Of a stretch of 64,000 nucleotides of DNA, positions 24,967 to 34,213 are shown one piece after another (positions within the stretch are counted from its first letter, which is position 1; each line of letters begins with the position of its first letter). Origin of the DNA: Maricaulis sp. (GTDB lineage Bacteria > Pseudomonadota > Alphaproteobacteria > Caulobacterales > Maricaulaceae); assembly GCF_015665295.1 (NCBI RefSeq), contig NZ_JADFAJ010000001.1:62001-126000 (forward strand), given 5' to 3'. A model generated the notes under the pieces. That model was not told the origin of the DNA and did not search any database. It saw nothing but the letters and a program-made list of their open reading frames with translations. The position numbers were made by a program, and so were the translations under genes.

Positions 24967-26151
24967 ATGACTGCACCGCTTTGGCTGACCGATCCCTTCC
25001 GCGCGATGATCGACCCGATCGATCGCGACACATTCTTCCGCGATTACCATGAGGCCAAGCCGCTCATTGTTCACCGCGAAGACCCGGGCCGGTATTCCGG
25101 CCTGCTGTCCATGACGCGAATTGACGAAATCATCTCGAGCATTGACCTGCGGGAAGGCTCTCTGGACATGGCCAGGTCCGAGCCGCCCGTGAGCCGCGAG
25201 GACTACATGTTCGACACAGGCTATGTCGATCGTGGAGGGGTCGCAAACCAGTTCCGCCAGGGCGCAACGATCATTCTGCCACAATTGCACATGTCAGATG
25301 CCGTGCTCGGCGAATTCTGCCGTGCGGTCGAGTCGATCCTGAGCTGCCATGTCCAGACCAATATCTACCTAACGCCGCCGGACAATCAGGGCTTCAACAC
25401 CCACTATGACGATCATGACGTCTTCGTGCTGCAGATTGAGGGCGAGAAGCTATGGCGCTTCTACGAGACCCCGGTCGAGAATCCCTATCGCGGCGAAGGC
25501 TTCCGTCCGGATGCCCACAAGGCCGGCGAGCCGGTTGCGGAGTTTGTCCTGAAGGCGGGGGAATGCATCTATGTACCGCGTGGCCTGATGCACGATGCCC
25601 AGACCCACGGCGAAACGGCGTCCCTGCACGTGACACTCGGCCTGATCGTGAAAACCTGGGCCGACCTGATGCTGGAGGCTGTCTCCGAGGTCGCCCTGCG
25701 CACGCCCGCCATGCGTCGCTCGCTGCCCGTCGGATTCGCCGATCCGGACTTCGATCGCACTGACGCCGCCACCCAGTTCAGGGCCATGACCGAAACCCTG
25801 GCCAGTGAGATGAGCGTCGATGGCGCCATGGACTTCTTCGTCGACAGTTTCATCCGGTCACGCGTGCCCAATACGCGCGGCACGATCAGCGGCTATCTGG
25901 CACCGGCCAAACCCGGACAGGCGTTCCGTCTTCGCCCCTTCGTTCCGTGGCGCTTTGCTGGCGATGGCGATGAAAACGTCATCATCACCGCAGGCGGTGA
26001 AGTCCGGTTCGCCGCCGAAGCGGAAGCGGGCCTGCATGCCTTGCTGGACGGTGGCACCGTCACCACGGCAAGCTTTGAGGGCCAGGACGAAGCTGCCGCA
26101 ATCGAATCACTGTCGAAATTGCACGCTTTCGGGCTCATCGTTCCGGTCTGA
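24967..26151 (+). CDS. JmjC/cupin-4 family Fe(II)/2-oxoglutarate oxygenase
   Basis: A 394-residue protein resembling the ribosomal-oxygenase branch (YcfD, MINA53, NO66) of JmjC hydroxylases. The iron triad is visible: His146 and Asp148 in NTHYDDHDVFVLQ and His209 in VPRGLMHDA. Lys162 (EGEKLWRFY) is a candidate 2-oxoglutarate ligand. The first 100 residues lead into the double-stranded beta helix, and a helical dimerisation and winged-helix-like C-terminal region follows (about 230-394). GGGGGAGAT precedes the start. Family members hydroxylate protein side chains (Arg, His). The adjacent Asp/Arg-rich repeat proteins are possible substrates by location only. A housekeeping ribosomal target remains equally possible. 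Confidence 0.82.
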   Translation: MTAPLWLTDPFRAMIDPIDRDTFFRDYHEAKPLIVHREDPGRYSGLLSMTRIDEIISSIDLREGSLDMARSEPPVSREDYMFDTGYVDRGGVANQFRQGATIILPQLHMSDAVLGEFCRAVESILSCHVQTNIYLTPPDNQGFNTHYDDHDVFVLQIEGEKLWRFYETPVENPYRGEGFRPDAHKAGEPVAEFVLKAGECIYVPRGLMHDAQTHGETASLHVTLGLIVKTWADLMLEAVSEVALRTPAMRRSLPVGFADPDFDRTDAATQFRAMTETLASEMSVDGAMDFFVDSFIRSRVPNTRGTISGYLAPAKPGQAFRLRPFVPWRFAGDGDENVIITAGGEVRFAAEAEAGLHALLDGGTVTTASFEGQDEAAAIESLSKLHAFGLIVPV

Positions 26152-26240
26152 CGAACCGCAATCCGTCATCCGGTTATAATTCACAACCGGTCGATGACTT
26201 GCGGACGGTACGGTTAAAATTCTACATGCGCCTCCCTGAA

Positions 26241-26263
26241 GCGGCCCGGCATGTCCGGGCCGC
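26241..26263 (+). terminator. GC-rich hairpin between the oxygenase and propeller genes
   Basis: GCGGCCCGG (26241-26249) and CCGGGCCGC (26255-26263) form a perfect 9-bp stem with a five-base loop, followed by a short TTG-TTT stretch. It may terminate the oxygenase transcript or attenuate the following gene, whose start is only 20 bases away. Confidence 0.45.
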
Positions 26264-26283
26264 CAGCTTGTTTGCAGGTAGGT

Positions 26284-27432
26284 ATGCGACTCCGCTCCGG
26301 CGCCATAGTCATTGGTCTGACCCTCATATTCGCCATTCTCTGGCTGATGTGGCCGTCACCGATCAACCCGGTCTATTGGGATGAACCGGAAGCCCCCGCC
26401 ATGACGGGTGTGCTGGCGCCCAATGACGCGCTGCGGGACGCACGCTTCATTCCGGTCGGCCTGGTTGGCGCGGCCCGCTGCGTCCTGTTGGGAGAAGACG
26501 GCACTGTCTATTATGGAAACGCATCAGGGGCAGTGCTCCGACACGATCCGGACGGCGGCGGCGCGCCCGACCAGGTACTCGCCGAGCTCGGTGAGCTTCC
26601 CGTCATCGGGCTTGAATGGATCAACCCGACAAAGCTGGGCGTGGCGACACCGGACGGCCTGTTTGCTATCAACCTGTCGGATGGATCGGCCCGCCGCATC
26701 AGCGCTGGCGTTCCGGGCTACCCGTTCGGACATGCCAAGGACCTGGCCGTCACCGCCGACGGTGATATTTATTTTACCGACTCATCCGTCCTGCTCGGTC
26801 GGCGCGGAAACCACCGTACCGATACGCTCGACATGTTGGAAAACCGCCCCCACGGCGCGCTTTATGTCTGGGACCCTCGCACGCACCAGACCCGGCTTGC
26901 TGCCGACCGGCTGTATTTCCCCAACGGGATTGCGGTCTCGTCTGACGGGCAATCCGTCTTCATTTCGGAATCCTTCCGCTATCGGATCCTGAGGCATTGG
27001 GTCAATGGCCCGAACGCTGGCGAGATCGAAGTCTTCGCTGACAACCTGCCCGGCTTGCCGGAGGGGCTGGCCACGGATGGCGCCGGCCACTTGTTTGTGG
27101 CGATCCCGGCTCAACGGACCGCTGTGCTGCGCACGATACGACGGCATCCATGGCTGGCGCAGATCGTCTCCCGCCTGCCCGTCTGGCTGCAGCCGAGCGG
27201 TGGTGCCGGCCGTCCCCTGATCGCCGTGCTGGACGAAAATAGCGGCACGATAGTCTCGACGCTTCACGACCCGGACGGCGGCCTGTGCCAGCTGTCTGAC
27301 ATCACGCTGTCATCCGAGCGCGACCTGTGGTTCGGATCGTCCGATTGCAGCTATATCGCTCGCCTGCCGCAAGCCACCGTCTATGCCGGACTCGAACGGC
27401 CAGGCTTGGCTACGACCGGAGACGGGCGCTGA
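26284..27432 (+). CDS. SMP-30/strictosidine synthase-like six-bladed propeller, membrane-anchored
   Basis: A 382-residue protein. The start at 26284 has AGGTAGGT just before it. An N-terminal hydrophobic segment (GAIVIGLTLIFAILWLMW) should anchor it in the inner membrane with the propeller in the periplasm. The blades carry family motifs: AKDLAVTADGDIYFTDSS, then RPHGALYVWDP, YFPNGIAVSSDGQSVFISES and GLPEGLATDGAGHLFVAI. These match strictosidine synthase-like proteins of the SMP-30/gluconolactonase superfamily, most of which are lactonases or have no known activity. It ends one base before the convergent tkt stop with no terminator in between. Confidence 0.8.
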   Translation: MRLRSGAIVIGLTLIFAILWLMWPSPINPVYWDEPEAPAMTGVLAPNDALRDARFIPVGLVGAARCVLLGEDGTVYYGNASGAVLRHDPDGGGAPDQVLAELGELPVIGLEWINPTKLGVATPDGLFAINLSDGSARRISAGVPGYPFGHAKDLAVTADGDIYFTDSSVLLGRRGNHRTDTLDMLENRPHGALYVWDPRTHQTRLAADRLYFPNGIAVSSDGQSVFISESFRYRILRHWVNGPNAGEIEVFADNLPGLPEGLATDGAGHLFVAIPAQRTAVLRTIRRHPWLAQIVSRLPVWLQPSGGAGRPLIAVLDENSGTIVSTLHDPDGGLCQLSDITLSSERDLWFGSSDCSYIARLPQATVYAGLERPGLATTGDGR

Positions 27433-27433
27433 G

Positions 27434-29419
27434 CTAGCCGGCAAGCAGAGCTTCCGCTGCGCTGATAATGCCATCGGACGTGATTCCGAAATGCGCATAC
27501 AGGTCTTCGGCCGGTGCACTGGCGCCAAAACCGGCCATGCCGACAAAGGCGCCCTTGCGACCGATGATCTGGTCCCAGCCAAAGCGCAGCGCCGCCTCAC
27601 AGGCAACCACCGGGATTCCCGCCGGGAACAAATCATCAAGATAGTCGTCGCCCTGCTCGAGCAGGAGGTCGAGGCAAGGCGCCGAGATGACGCGAACGCT
27701 GCGGCCCTTTCCGCGCAGCGCGGTCGCAGCCTCGACAGCCAGAGACACTTCAGAGCCCGTGCCGACCAGCACGACATCCGGAGCCCCTTCACTTTCGGCA
27801 AGCACGTAAGCGCCGCGTGCGGAACGGTTCACGCTGCCATCATCCTCGCGCAGGAAGGGCAGCTTCTGGCGCGACAGGGCCAGGACGGACGGTCCGTCGA
27901 TCCGGCGCAGCGCGAGGTCCCAGGCTTCCGCGGTTTCGAGCGCATCGGCCGGGCGGAAGACATACATGTTCGGAATGGCGCGCAACGAGGCGAGGGTCTC
28001 GACCGGCTGGTGCGTCGGACCATCCTCACCCAGACCGATGGAGTCGTGTGTCATCACATAGACAACGGGCTGATGCATGAGCGAAGACAGGCGCATGGCC
28101 GGCCGGCAATAGTCGGCAAAGACCAGGAAGGTCGCGACATGCGGCCGGAAACCACCATGCAGGGACATGCCATTGGCACAGGCCGCCATGCCGTGCTCGC
28201 GCACGCCGAAATGGATGTACTGACCGGCATAGTCGCCAGCCTTCACGACCCCGACGCCGGGTGTCTTGGTCAGATTGGATCCGGCAAGGTCCGCAGAGCC
28301 GCCCGCCAGGCTTGGCCACTCGCCGATGATCGCGGCCAGCGTCTGCCCGGAGGCCGCACGGGAGGCCAGAGCCGGCTTGTCCTCGGCGACCTTGCAGCGC
28401 CAGGCGTCAAGCGCTGCGAGTTCGGCCTCACCGGGCTCGCCTGATATCTGCGACACGAAGTCATCGGCCTTTTCGGAACCGGCAAGACGTTCCTGCCATG
28501 CCTGATGCGAATCGGCGGAACCGGTCGCACGCCAGGCATCGATGATATCGGCTGGCACCTCGAAGGGTGCTGACGTCCAGCCCAGCGCCTTGCGCGTACC
28601 GGCAATCTCGTCATCGCCGAGGGGTGCGCCATGGCTGCCGGCGGTACCGGCCTTGGTCGGCGCCCCGTAGCCAATCGTCGTGCGACAGGCGATCAGGACC
28701 GGCTTGTCCGACGATCGGGCCGCCTGGAGGGCGGCGTCAATGGCGGCGTGGTCGTGTCCGTCGATGCGTGAAACAGCCCAGCCCGCTGCGTCGAAACGCT
28801 TGAGCACATCGGTGCTCTCCGACAGGTCGGTCGGGCCGTCGATCGAAATCTCGTTATCATCCCACAGGACACACAGGCGGTTGAGGCCGAGATGGCCGGC
28901 CAGGGAGATCGCCTCGTGGGAGATGCCTTCCTGGAGGTCGCCATCAGAGGCAATGACCCAGGTACGGTGATCGACCAGCTCGTCGCCATAACGCGCATTC
29001 ATCATGCGCTCGGCCAGAGCCATGCCGACCGACATGGAGATGCCCTGCCCCAGCGGCCCCGTGGTCGCTTCAACCCCCGGCGTATGTCCGTATTCCGGAT
29101 GGCCGGCAGTCAGGCTGTCGAGCTGCCGGAAATTCTTGAGCTCATCGATCGTGATGTCTTCAAATCCGGTCAGGTGGAGCAGGGCATAAAGCAGCATCGA
29201 GCCGTGGCCTGCCGACAGAACGAAGCGATCGCGATCCGCCCAGCCCGGCGCCGCCGGATCAAACTTCATGTGCTTGGCCCAAAGGACCGTCGCCACATCC
29301 GCCATGCCCATCGGCATGCCCGGGTGGCCGGAATTGGCTCGCTGCACGGCATCCATCGACAGGGCCCGAATGGCATTGGCCATATCGTTCATCGAAACCG
29401 AGGCGGAAAGTGTGGTCAT
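27434..29419 (-). CDS. tkt: Transketolase
   Basis: A 661-residue thiamine-diphosphate enzyme of the pentose phosphate pathway. The family landmarks are intact: SGHPGMPMGMADVA, VLSAGHGSMLLYALLHL, PLGQGISMSVGMA, the cofactor motif ASDGDLQEGISHEA, then YIHFGVREHGMAA and the C-terminal VISAPCLDLL. Length is standard. It is 29 bp downstream of pgi on the same strand, forming a two-gene sugar-phosphate unit, and it converges with the propeller gene. Confidence 0.96.
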   Translation of the reverse strand: MTTLSASVSMNDMANAIRALSMDAVQRANSGHPGMPMGMADVATVLWAKHMKFDPAAPGWADRDRFVLSAGHGSMLLYALLHLTGFEDITIDELKNFRQLDSLTAGHPEYGHTPGVEATTGPLGQGISMSVGMALAERMMNARYGDELVDHRTWVIASDGDLQEGISHEAISLAGHLGLNRLCVLWDDNEISIDGPTDLSESTDVLKRFDAAGWAVSRIDGHDHAAIDAALQAARSSDKPVLIACRTTIGYGAPTKAGTAGSHGAPLGDDEIAGTRKALGWTSAPFEVPADIIDAWRATGSADSHQAWQERLAGSEKADDFVSQISGEPGEAELAALDAWRCKVAEDKPALASRAASGQTLAAIIGEWPSLAGGSADLAGSNLTKTPGVGVVKAGDYAGQYIHFGVREHGMAACANGMSLHGGFRPHVATFLVFADYCRPAMRLSSLMHQPVVYVMTHDSIGLGEDGPTHQPVETLASLRAIPNMYVFRPADALETAEAWDLALRRIDGPSVLALSRQKLPFLREDDGSVNRSARGAYVLAESEGAPDVVLVGTGSEVSLAVEAATALRGKGRSVRVISAPCLDLLLEQGDDYLDDLFPAGIPVVACEAALRFGWDQIIGRKGAFVGMAGFGASAPAEDLYAHFGITSDGIISAAEALLAG

Positions 29420-29448
29420 GCGAGCGTCTCCATGCTCCGGTCCGGCGG

Positions 29449-31002
29449 CTAGCCGGATATCAGGCCAGTCCTTGCAAGCAAGGCCTTCGTCGAGGCGTCA
29501 TAGCTGGATATATCGCCGTCCAAAATCCCCTTGGTCAGCACTTTTCCCAGCTCGACACCCCATTGGTCGAACGGATTGATGTCATAAAGCACGCTTTCGA
29601 CAAAAACCTTGTGTTCATGCAAGGCGATAAGCGCCCCGAACGTTGCCGGTGCCAGGTCTTCCAGCAACAGGGTCGATGACGGACGACCACCCGGCATCGA
29701 CTTATGGCTGGCGAGCTCAGGCTCCACCGCCGGATCAACCCTGCGTCCGTCGAGCAAGGCTGCGCCCTGTGCCGCCATGTTCGCGGCCAGTGCCCGCTCG
29801 CGCGGATCTGTGCTGGCAAAATGCCGCGCGATACCGATGAAGTCGACCGGCACCACGTCACCGCCCTGGTGCAGCCACTGGAAAAAGGAATGCTGGATCT
29901 CGGTTCCGTTGCCGCCCCAGACCAGCGCCCCGCCCGGCGTCTTGCCCGGCTTGCCATCCACGGTCACCGACTTGCCGAGCGATTCCATTTCCAGCTGCTG
30001 GAAATAATCCGCCAGCTTGCCCATCCGGGCCGAATAGGCGGCGACACAGCGCGCCGGATAGCCAAGGCCAATCCGGTTCCAGACATCAATCAGTCCCTTG
30101 AGCACCGGCATGTTGCGCTCGAGCGGTGCGGTCGCAAAATGCGTGTCCATCGCCTTGGCGCCGTCGCGGAAGGCCTGAAACACATCCGGGCCCAGACCGA
30201 TTTCCAGCGACAGGCCGACAGCGCTCCACACGGAATAGCGCCCACCGACCCAATCCGGGAAATCGAAGACAAGTGTCGGATCAATCCCGAAGGCCTTGGC
30301 CTTTTCCGGTGCAGCAGAGGCCGCAGCGAAATGAGCCCCGGCACGGTCGGCACCGACATGGCCGGCGAGCCAGTCACGGGCCGCCTCACCGGACATCAGG
30401 GTCTCCTGCGTCGAGAAGGATTTCGACGCAACAATGAACAGGATGGCGGCCGGATCGGCGCCCGCGACCGCATGCTTCAGATCGCTCGGATCGAGACTGG
30501 CGACGAAGCGCAGCTCCGGGCCGCCTTCCGCGTGATCGGCGAGCGCGTCGGCGACGAGGCGCGGACCAAGATCCGAACCGCCGATCCCGATATTGACAAC
30601 GCGTGTGATCGGCACGCCGGACGGCGCATAGGCACCCGAGCGGACGCGCTCGGCAAATTCACGGGTCTCCGCCTGGGTCCGCGTTACCAGGGCGGCCGCA
30701 TCGCTACCGGCCAGATTGCCGCCTTCGCGATAGGCCATGTGCAGGGCCGGACGCCCTTCGGTAGCGTTCACAATCGCGCCAGAAAGAAGTGCATCCCGCT
30801 TGCTTTCAAGTCCGCTCGCGCGGGCCGAGGCAAACAGGGCGGCCAGGGCGGCGGCATCCAGACGCTGCTTGGTCGCGTCGAATTCAAGCCCGACAGCCTT
30901 CACGATGAGGGCATGGGTACGATCATCGCCAGCCTCGGCCAGCGCACGGAGAGAAGCGCCGGACAGGCGTTCGGCATGAGCGTTCAAATCGGTATCGGAC
31001 AC
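29449..31002 (-). CDS. pgi: Glucose-6-phosphate isomerase
   Basis: A 517-residue enzyme interconverting glucose 6-phosphate and fructose 6-phosphate. The two family signatures are visible (GALVWGGNGTEIQHSFFQWL and the C-terminal LHEHKVFVESVLYDINPFDQWGVE segment, which holds the catalytic region), together with VNIGIGGSDLGP. The GTG start at 31002 is chosen because AGGAAG lies five bases before it. An upstream in-frame TTG lacks such a site. It probably heads a pgi-tkt transcript. Confidence 0.95.
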   Translation of the reverse strand: MSDTDLNAHAERLSGASLRALAEAGDDRTHALIVKAVGLEFDATKQRLDAAALAALFASARASGLESKRDALLSGAIVNATEGRPALHMAYREGGNLAGSDAAALVTRTQAETREFAERVRSGAYAPSGVPITRVVNIGIGGSDLGPRLVADALADHAEGGPELRFVASLDPSDLKHAVAGADPAAILFIVASKSFSTQETLMSGEAARDWLAGHVGADRAGAHFAAASAAPEKAKAFGIDPTLVFDFPDWVGGRYSVWSAVGLSLEIGLGPDVFQAFRDGAKAMDTHFATAPLERNMPVLKGLIDVWNRIGLGYPARCVAAYSARMGKLADYFQQLEMESLGKSVTVDGKPGKTPGGALVWGGNGTEIQHSFFQWLHQGGDVVPVDFIGIARHFASTDPRERALAANMAAQGAALLDGRRVDPAVEPELASHKSMPGGRPSSTLLLEDLAPATFGALIALHEHKVFVESVLYDINPFDQWGVELGKVLTKGILDGDISSYDASTKALLARTGLISG

Positions 31003-31056
31003 GGGACTTCCTGCACTCAGAATGGGAAGTGACAACCTATTGGCAGCCCGGTCGCT

Positions 31057-32217
31057 TCACAAGGCGTCGGAGACGCTTTCCCTGCCCCTTCCGGCAGCGC
31101 GATGGGCATCTACAACGGCGCCCAGCAAATGATACAGCGTGCTGGCCGGCATGCGGTCGGCGACACGCTGTCCGGCGGCATCGATCTGATCGATCCAGCC
31201 GCCGGGCAAGGCCGGATCAAGATGGTGCCTGAACAGAAGCTCGCAGACGGTTTCAAGCTCTTTTCCGGCATCTGGATGGCCGGCGCGCTGACGCGCTGCC
31301 GCGGCCCGCAACCATTCGGTCTGCATCCAGGTCCTGGATCCGGCATCAAGCGGCGCACCGTCGGGTCGGACGGTCGCGACCAGGCAACCGGTCGTCCGAT
31401 TGCGTCCAATCCCTGTCCCGTGCGCGTGCAGGAAGTCGAGGATCGTCTCATCGACCACGGCACCGCAATCGCGATAGGCATGCAGCAACCAGATCCATTC
31501 GACCTCATGCCCGGGCTCGACCACCGCTCCGGCGGGGTCGGCGCTGACCTGCCAGTCGGCATCAAAGAACTCGTAAAGCACACCTGCTTCGCGATCGAGA
31601 AATCGCGTTGAGAACAACTGGTAGATGGCCTCGATCCGGCTCAAAAAAGCCTGGTCGCCGGTGGCGTCATACCAGGCGAGCAGGGCTTCGAAGAGGTGCA
31701 TGTGCGGGTTCTGGCGGCGCGGCAGCTGGGCCGCCCCGATCGCCTCGGCATAGCCGCCCTGCGGCCGGGTCAGATGCGTGTCGAGATAAATGAGAATCTC
31801 ATCGGCCAGCTGACGGTAGTGACTGTCATGGGTCACCCGGTGCAGCCAGGCCAGGGCCAGCAGGATGAAGGCGTGGTCGTAGAGATCACGGACCGGGCTC
31901 TCGACCGAACCGCTGGCCGTCAGGGTATGCACCCATCCAGGCGTGCCATCCGGTGCATGGGCACGGCGCTCGAGCAGTTCAAAACCTTCGACGGCCAGAT
32001 CGAGCCCGTCAGCCCAGCCGGCATGATGGGCGCGCGAGAAGACGTAGATCTGACGCGCCTGCGTCCGGACACGTCGGGTGTCACCGGTGACCGGCTGCCC
32101 GTCGAGACTGAGCGATTCCAGAAACCCGCCAAAGCGCTTGTCCCAAGCGCGCTCGGCCCAGAAAGGCAAAGCGGTCCGGACGCCCCATTCCCGCAGTTTC
32201 GACGCCCAGTCCGTCAT
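31057..32217 (-). CDS. AGE-family epimerase/isomerase
   Basis: A 386-residue (alpha/alpha)6-barrel protein of the N-acylglucosamine 2-epimerase family, which also contains mannose isomerases and cellobiose epimerases. Recognisable segments are FWAERAWDKRFGGFLESL, TRRVRTQARQIYVFSRA, VRDLYDHAFILLALAWL, NPHMHLFEALLAWYD and EPGHEVEWIWLLHAY, the last two carrying the conserved His and Glu residues of the active site. Location next to pgi and close to a mannose-1-phosphate guanylyltransferase suggests a role in mannose metabolism (inference). Confidence 0.85.
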   Translation of the reverse strand: MTDWASKLREWGVRTALPFWAERAWDKRFGGFLESLSLDGQPVTGDTRRVRTQARQIYVFSRAHHAGWADGLDLAVEGFELLERRAHAPDGTPGWVHTLTASGSVESPVRDLYDHAFILLALAWLHRVTHDSHYRQLADEILIYLDTHLTRPQGGYAEAIGAAQLPRRQNPHMHLFEALLAWYDATGDQAFLSRIEAIYQLFSTRFLDREAGVLYEFFDADWQVSADPAGAVVEPGHEVEWIWLLHAYRDCGAVVDETILDFLHAHGTGIGRNRTTGCLVATVRPDGAPLDAGSRTWMQTEWLRAAAARQRAGHPDAGKELETVCELLFRHHLDPALPGGWIDQIDAAGQRVADRMPASTLYHLLGAVVDAHRAAGRGRESVSDAL

Positions 32218-32240
32218 TTTTCCCCGCTGGCCAAAGGCCG

Positions 32241-33002
32241 TCAGCCCAATGCCGCCATATCCTCGTCAGAAATATCAAAATTGGCGTAAACGTTCTGCAC
32301 GTCGTCGCAATCTTCCAGCGTTTCCATCATCTTCATCAGCGAGCCCACCTTGTCACCGGTGACTTCTATGAGGTTTTGCGGCCGCCAGATCAATTTGGCG
32401 GAGGACGGATCGTCGAAACGCTCCGACAGGTTTCCAACCACTTCCATGAGGTCCTCACGGGCCGTGTAGATCACGTGCTCGCCCTCATTATCCTCATCGC
32501 CGGGCTCGGATGCCACATCTTCGGCGCCAGCCTCGATAGCCGCTTCCATCATCGCATCCTCGTCCGCCTTGGACAGGGGATACCGAATCTCGCCGACATT
32601 ATCGAACATGAAGGCGACCGAGCCGGTCTCGCCGAGATTGCCGCCATTCTTGGCGAAAGCGGTACGAACCTCGGCCGCTGCCCGATTGCGATTGTCCGTG
32701 GAGACCTCGACGATTACGCCGATACCGGCCGGACCGAAGCCTTCATAGCGGATATCCTCATAGGCTTCTCCATCGCCACCGGACGCCTTGTCGATTGCCC
32801 GCTGGATATTGTCCTTGGGCATGGACTGGCCCTTGGCATTGGCGACAGCCAGACGCAGGCGCGGATTGGCGTCAGGATCAGGGCCGCCCATCTTGGCAGC
32901 GATCGAAATTTCCTTGGACAGGCGCGAGAACAGCTTGGAACGCAGCTTGTCCTGGCGCCCCTTGCGGTGCTGGATATTGGCCCATTTGGAGTGTCCGGCC
33001 AT
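32241..33002 (-). CDS. yebC: YebC/PmpR family regulatory protein
   Basis: A 253-residue protein of the YebC/TACO1 family. It starts [18 protein letters not shown], contains [19 protein letters not shown] and [16 protein letters not shown], and ends in the acidic-rich third domain. Family members act in translation of difficult motifs or as DNA-binding regulators. The gene commonly stands right before ruvC in proteobacteria. Here it is separated from ruvC by the 22.9-32.2 kb block. Confidence 0.95.
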   Translation of the reverse strand: MAGHSKWANIQHRKGRQDKLRSKLFSRLSKEISIAAKMGGPDPDANPRLRLAVANAKGQSMPKDNIQRAIDKASGGDGEAYEDIRYEGFGPAGIGVIVEVSTDNRNRAAAEVRTAFAKNGGNLGETGSVAFMFDNVGEIRYPLSKADEDAMMEAAIEAGAEDVASEPGDEDNEGEHVIYTAREDLMEVVGNLSERFDDPSSAKLIWRPQNLIEVTGDKVGSLMKMMETLEDCDDVQNVYANFDISDEDMAALG

Positions 33003-33093
33003 GGTCGGGATCCCTCTTCCTGCGGATTCGAGGCGCCCTCCTTACCCAGAATGCCGGGCAAACGCCACTCCCCGCGCCACATTGGCAAGCTGA

Positions 33094-34176
33094 TCAGAGC
33101 AGATCGGTCCGGCCTTCGGACTTCAGCGTCTCGACAACGGTCTTGATCGCCTGGCTGTCATTGCGATCAGCCACCAGGATGGCGTCGGAGGTCTGGACAA
33201 CAACAAGATCGCGGACGCCGCACAGCACGACCCGCGCATCCGTGGCGAATCCGAAACAGCGGCGACTATCGAGAAAGTCGACATCACCGGTCCCGGCATT
33301 GCCCGCTGCATCCTTGTCGCGGATCTGCCAGAGCGCATCGAAAGACCCCACATCCGACCAACCGATATCTGCCGGTACAACGGCTGCGCGGTCGGTCCCC
33401 TCCATGACCGCATAGTCGAAGGAGATGGACGGACAACGGGCAAAGGCCTGCGCATCGAGATCGAGCCGGTCTCCGGTCTCGACTCCGTCGGCAATGGCCG
33501 CGCGGACGGCTGTCAGCACATCGGGACACTGACGCTCCATCTCGGCACGAACAGCCTCGGGCGCAAACAGGAATATGCCGGCATTCCAGTAATAGCCCCC
33601 CGCCCGCAACAAGCCGGCAGCCGTCCTGGCATCCGGCTTCTCGGTGAAGGCGCGGACATCAAAGCCGGGCCCGGAAGCAGCGCCACGCCGGATATAGCCG
33701 TAACCGGTATGGGGCTGATCGGGCTCGATACCGAAGGTGACCAGCCGCCCTTGCCGGGCGAGCTCGCTGCCCTGCGCGATCGAAGAGCGGAACGCCTCAA
33801 CATCCCGGATGAAGTGATCGGCGGGCAGAAGCAGGACCTGGTCCGCCCCGTCGGTTGCAGCCGCGAGTTCGGCGGCAGCCGCTGCGACGGCGGCGGTGTT
33901 GCGACCAACCGGCTCGACGACCAGGCGGGCGTCGCCCAGTCCGGCATCAGCGAGCTGGCGCCGGGCGGTATCAGCCTGTTTTGCGTTGAGAATCACCAGC
34001 GGCGGCAGGAAGCTGACCGCTTCCACATGTCCCGACACGCGGCGCGCCGTCTCGACCAGCATGCTGGCATCCGAGGTCAGCGGTTGCAATTGTTTGGGCA
34101 TGTCTTCGCGGGAAAGCGGCCACAGGCGCGTGCCCGAGCCCCCGGACATGATCACCGGAAGGATACGCGTCGCCAT
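33094..34176 (-). CDS. manC: Mannose-1-phosphate guanylyltransferase
   Basis: A 360-residue nucleotidyltransferase that forms GDP-mannose from mannose 1-phosphate and GTP. The motif VIMSGGSGTRLWPLSREDMPKQ is diagnostic, and VEPVGRNTAAVA, LLPADHFI, YGYIRRG and FTEKPD follow in order. The C-terminal cupin isomerase domain found in bifunctional ManC is absent, so this is the short monofunctional form. GDP-mannose would feed the surface-polysaccharide genes elsewhere in the window. GGGGAGAT precedes the start. Confidence 0.93.
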   Translation of the reverse strand: MATRILPVIMSGGSGTRLWPLSREDMPKQLQPLTSDASMLVETARRVSGHVEAVSFLPPLVILNAKQADTARRQLADAGLGDARLVVEPVGRNTAAVAAAAAELAAATDGADQVLLLPADHFIRDVEAFRSSIAQGSELARQGRLVTFGIEPDQPHTGYGYIRRGAASGPGFDVRAFTEKPDARTAAGLLRAGGYYWNAGIFLFAPEAVRAEMERQCPDVLTAVRAAIADGVETGDRLDLDAQAFARCPSISFDYAVMEGTDRAAVVPADIGWSDVGSFDALWQIRDKDAAGNAGTGDVDFLDSRRCFGFATDARVVLCGVRDLVVVQTSDAILVADRNDSQAIKTVVETLKSEGRTDLL

Positions 34177-34213
34177 GAAATATCTCCCCGCAGCCGCCCG
34201 GCTGCCGGGACGG

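Noticed and set aside
24056-25033. A 325-residue open frame antisense to repeat proteins 2 and 3, itself repetitive
   Set aside because: It exists because repeated codons on the plus strand leave the opposite frame free of stops. It has no ribosome-binding site and no known domain, and the plus-strand proteins have Tat leaders and good start sites.
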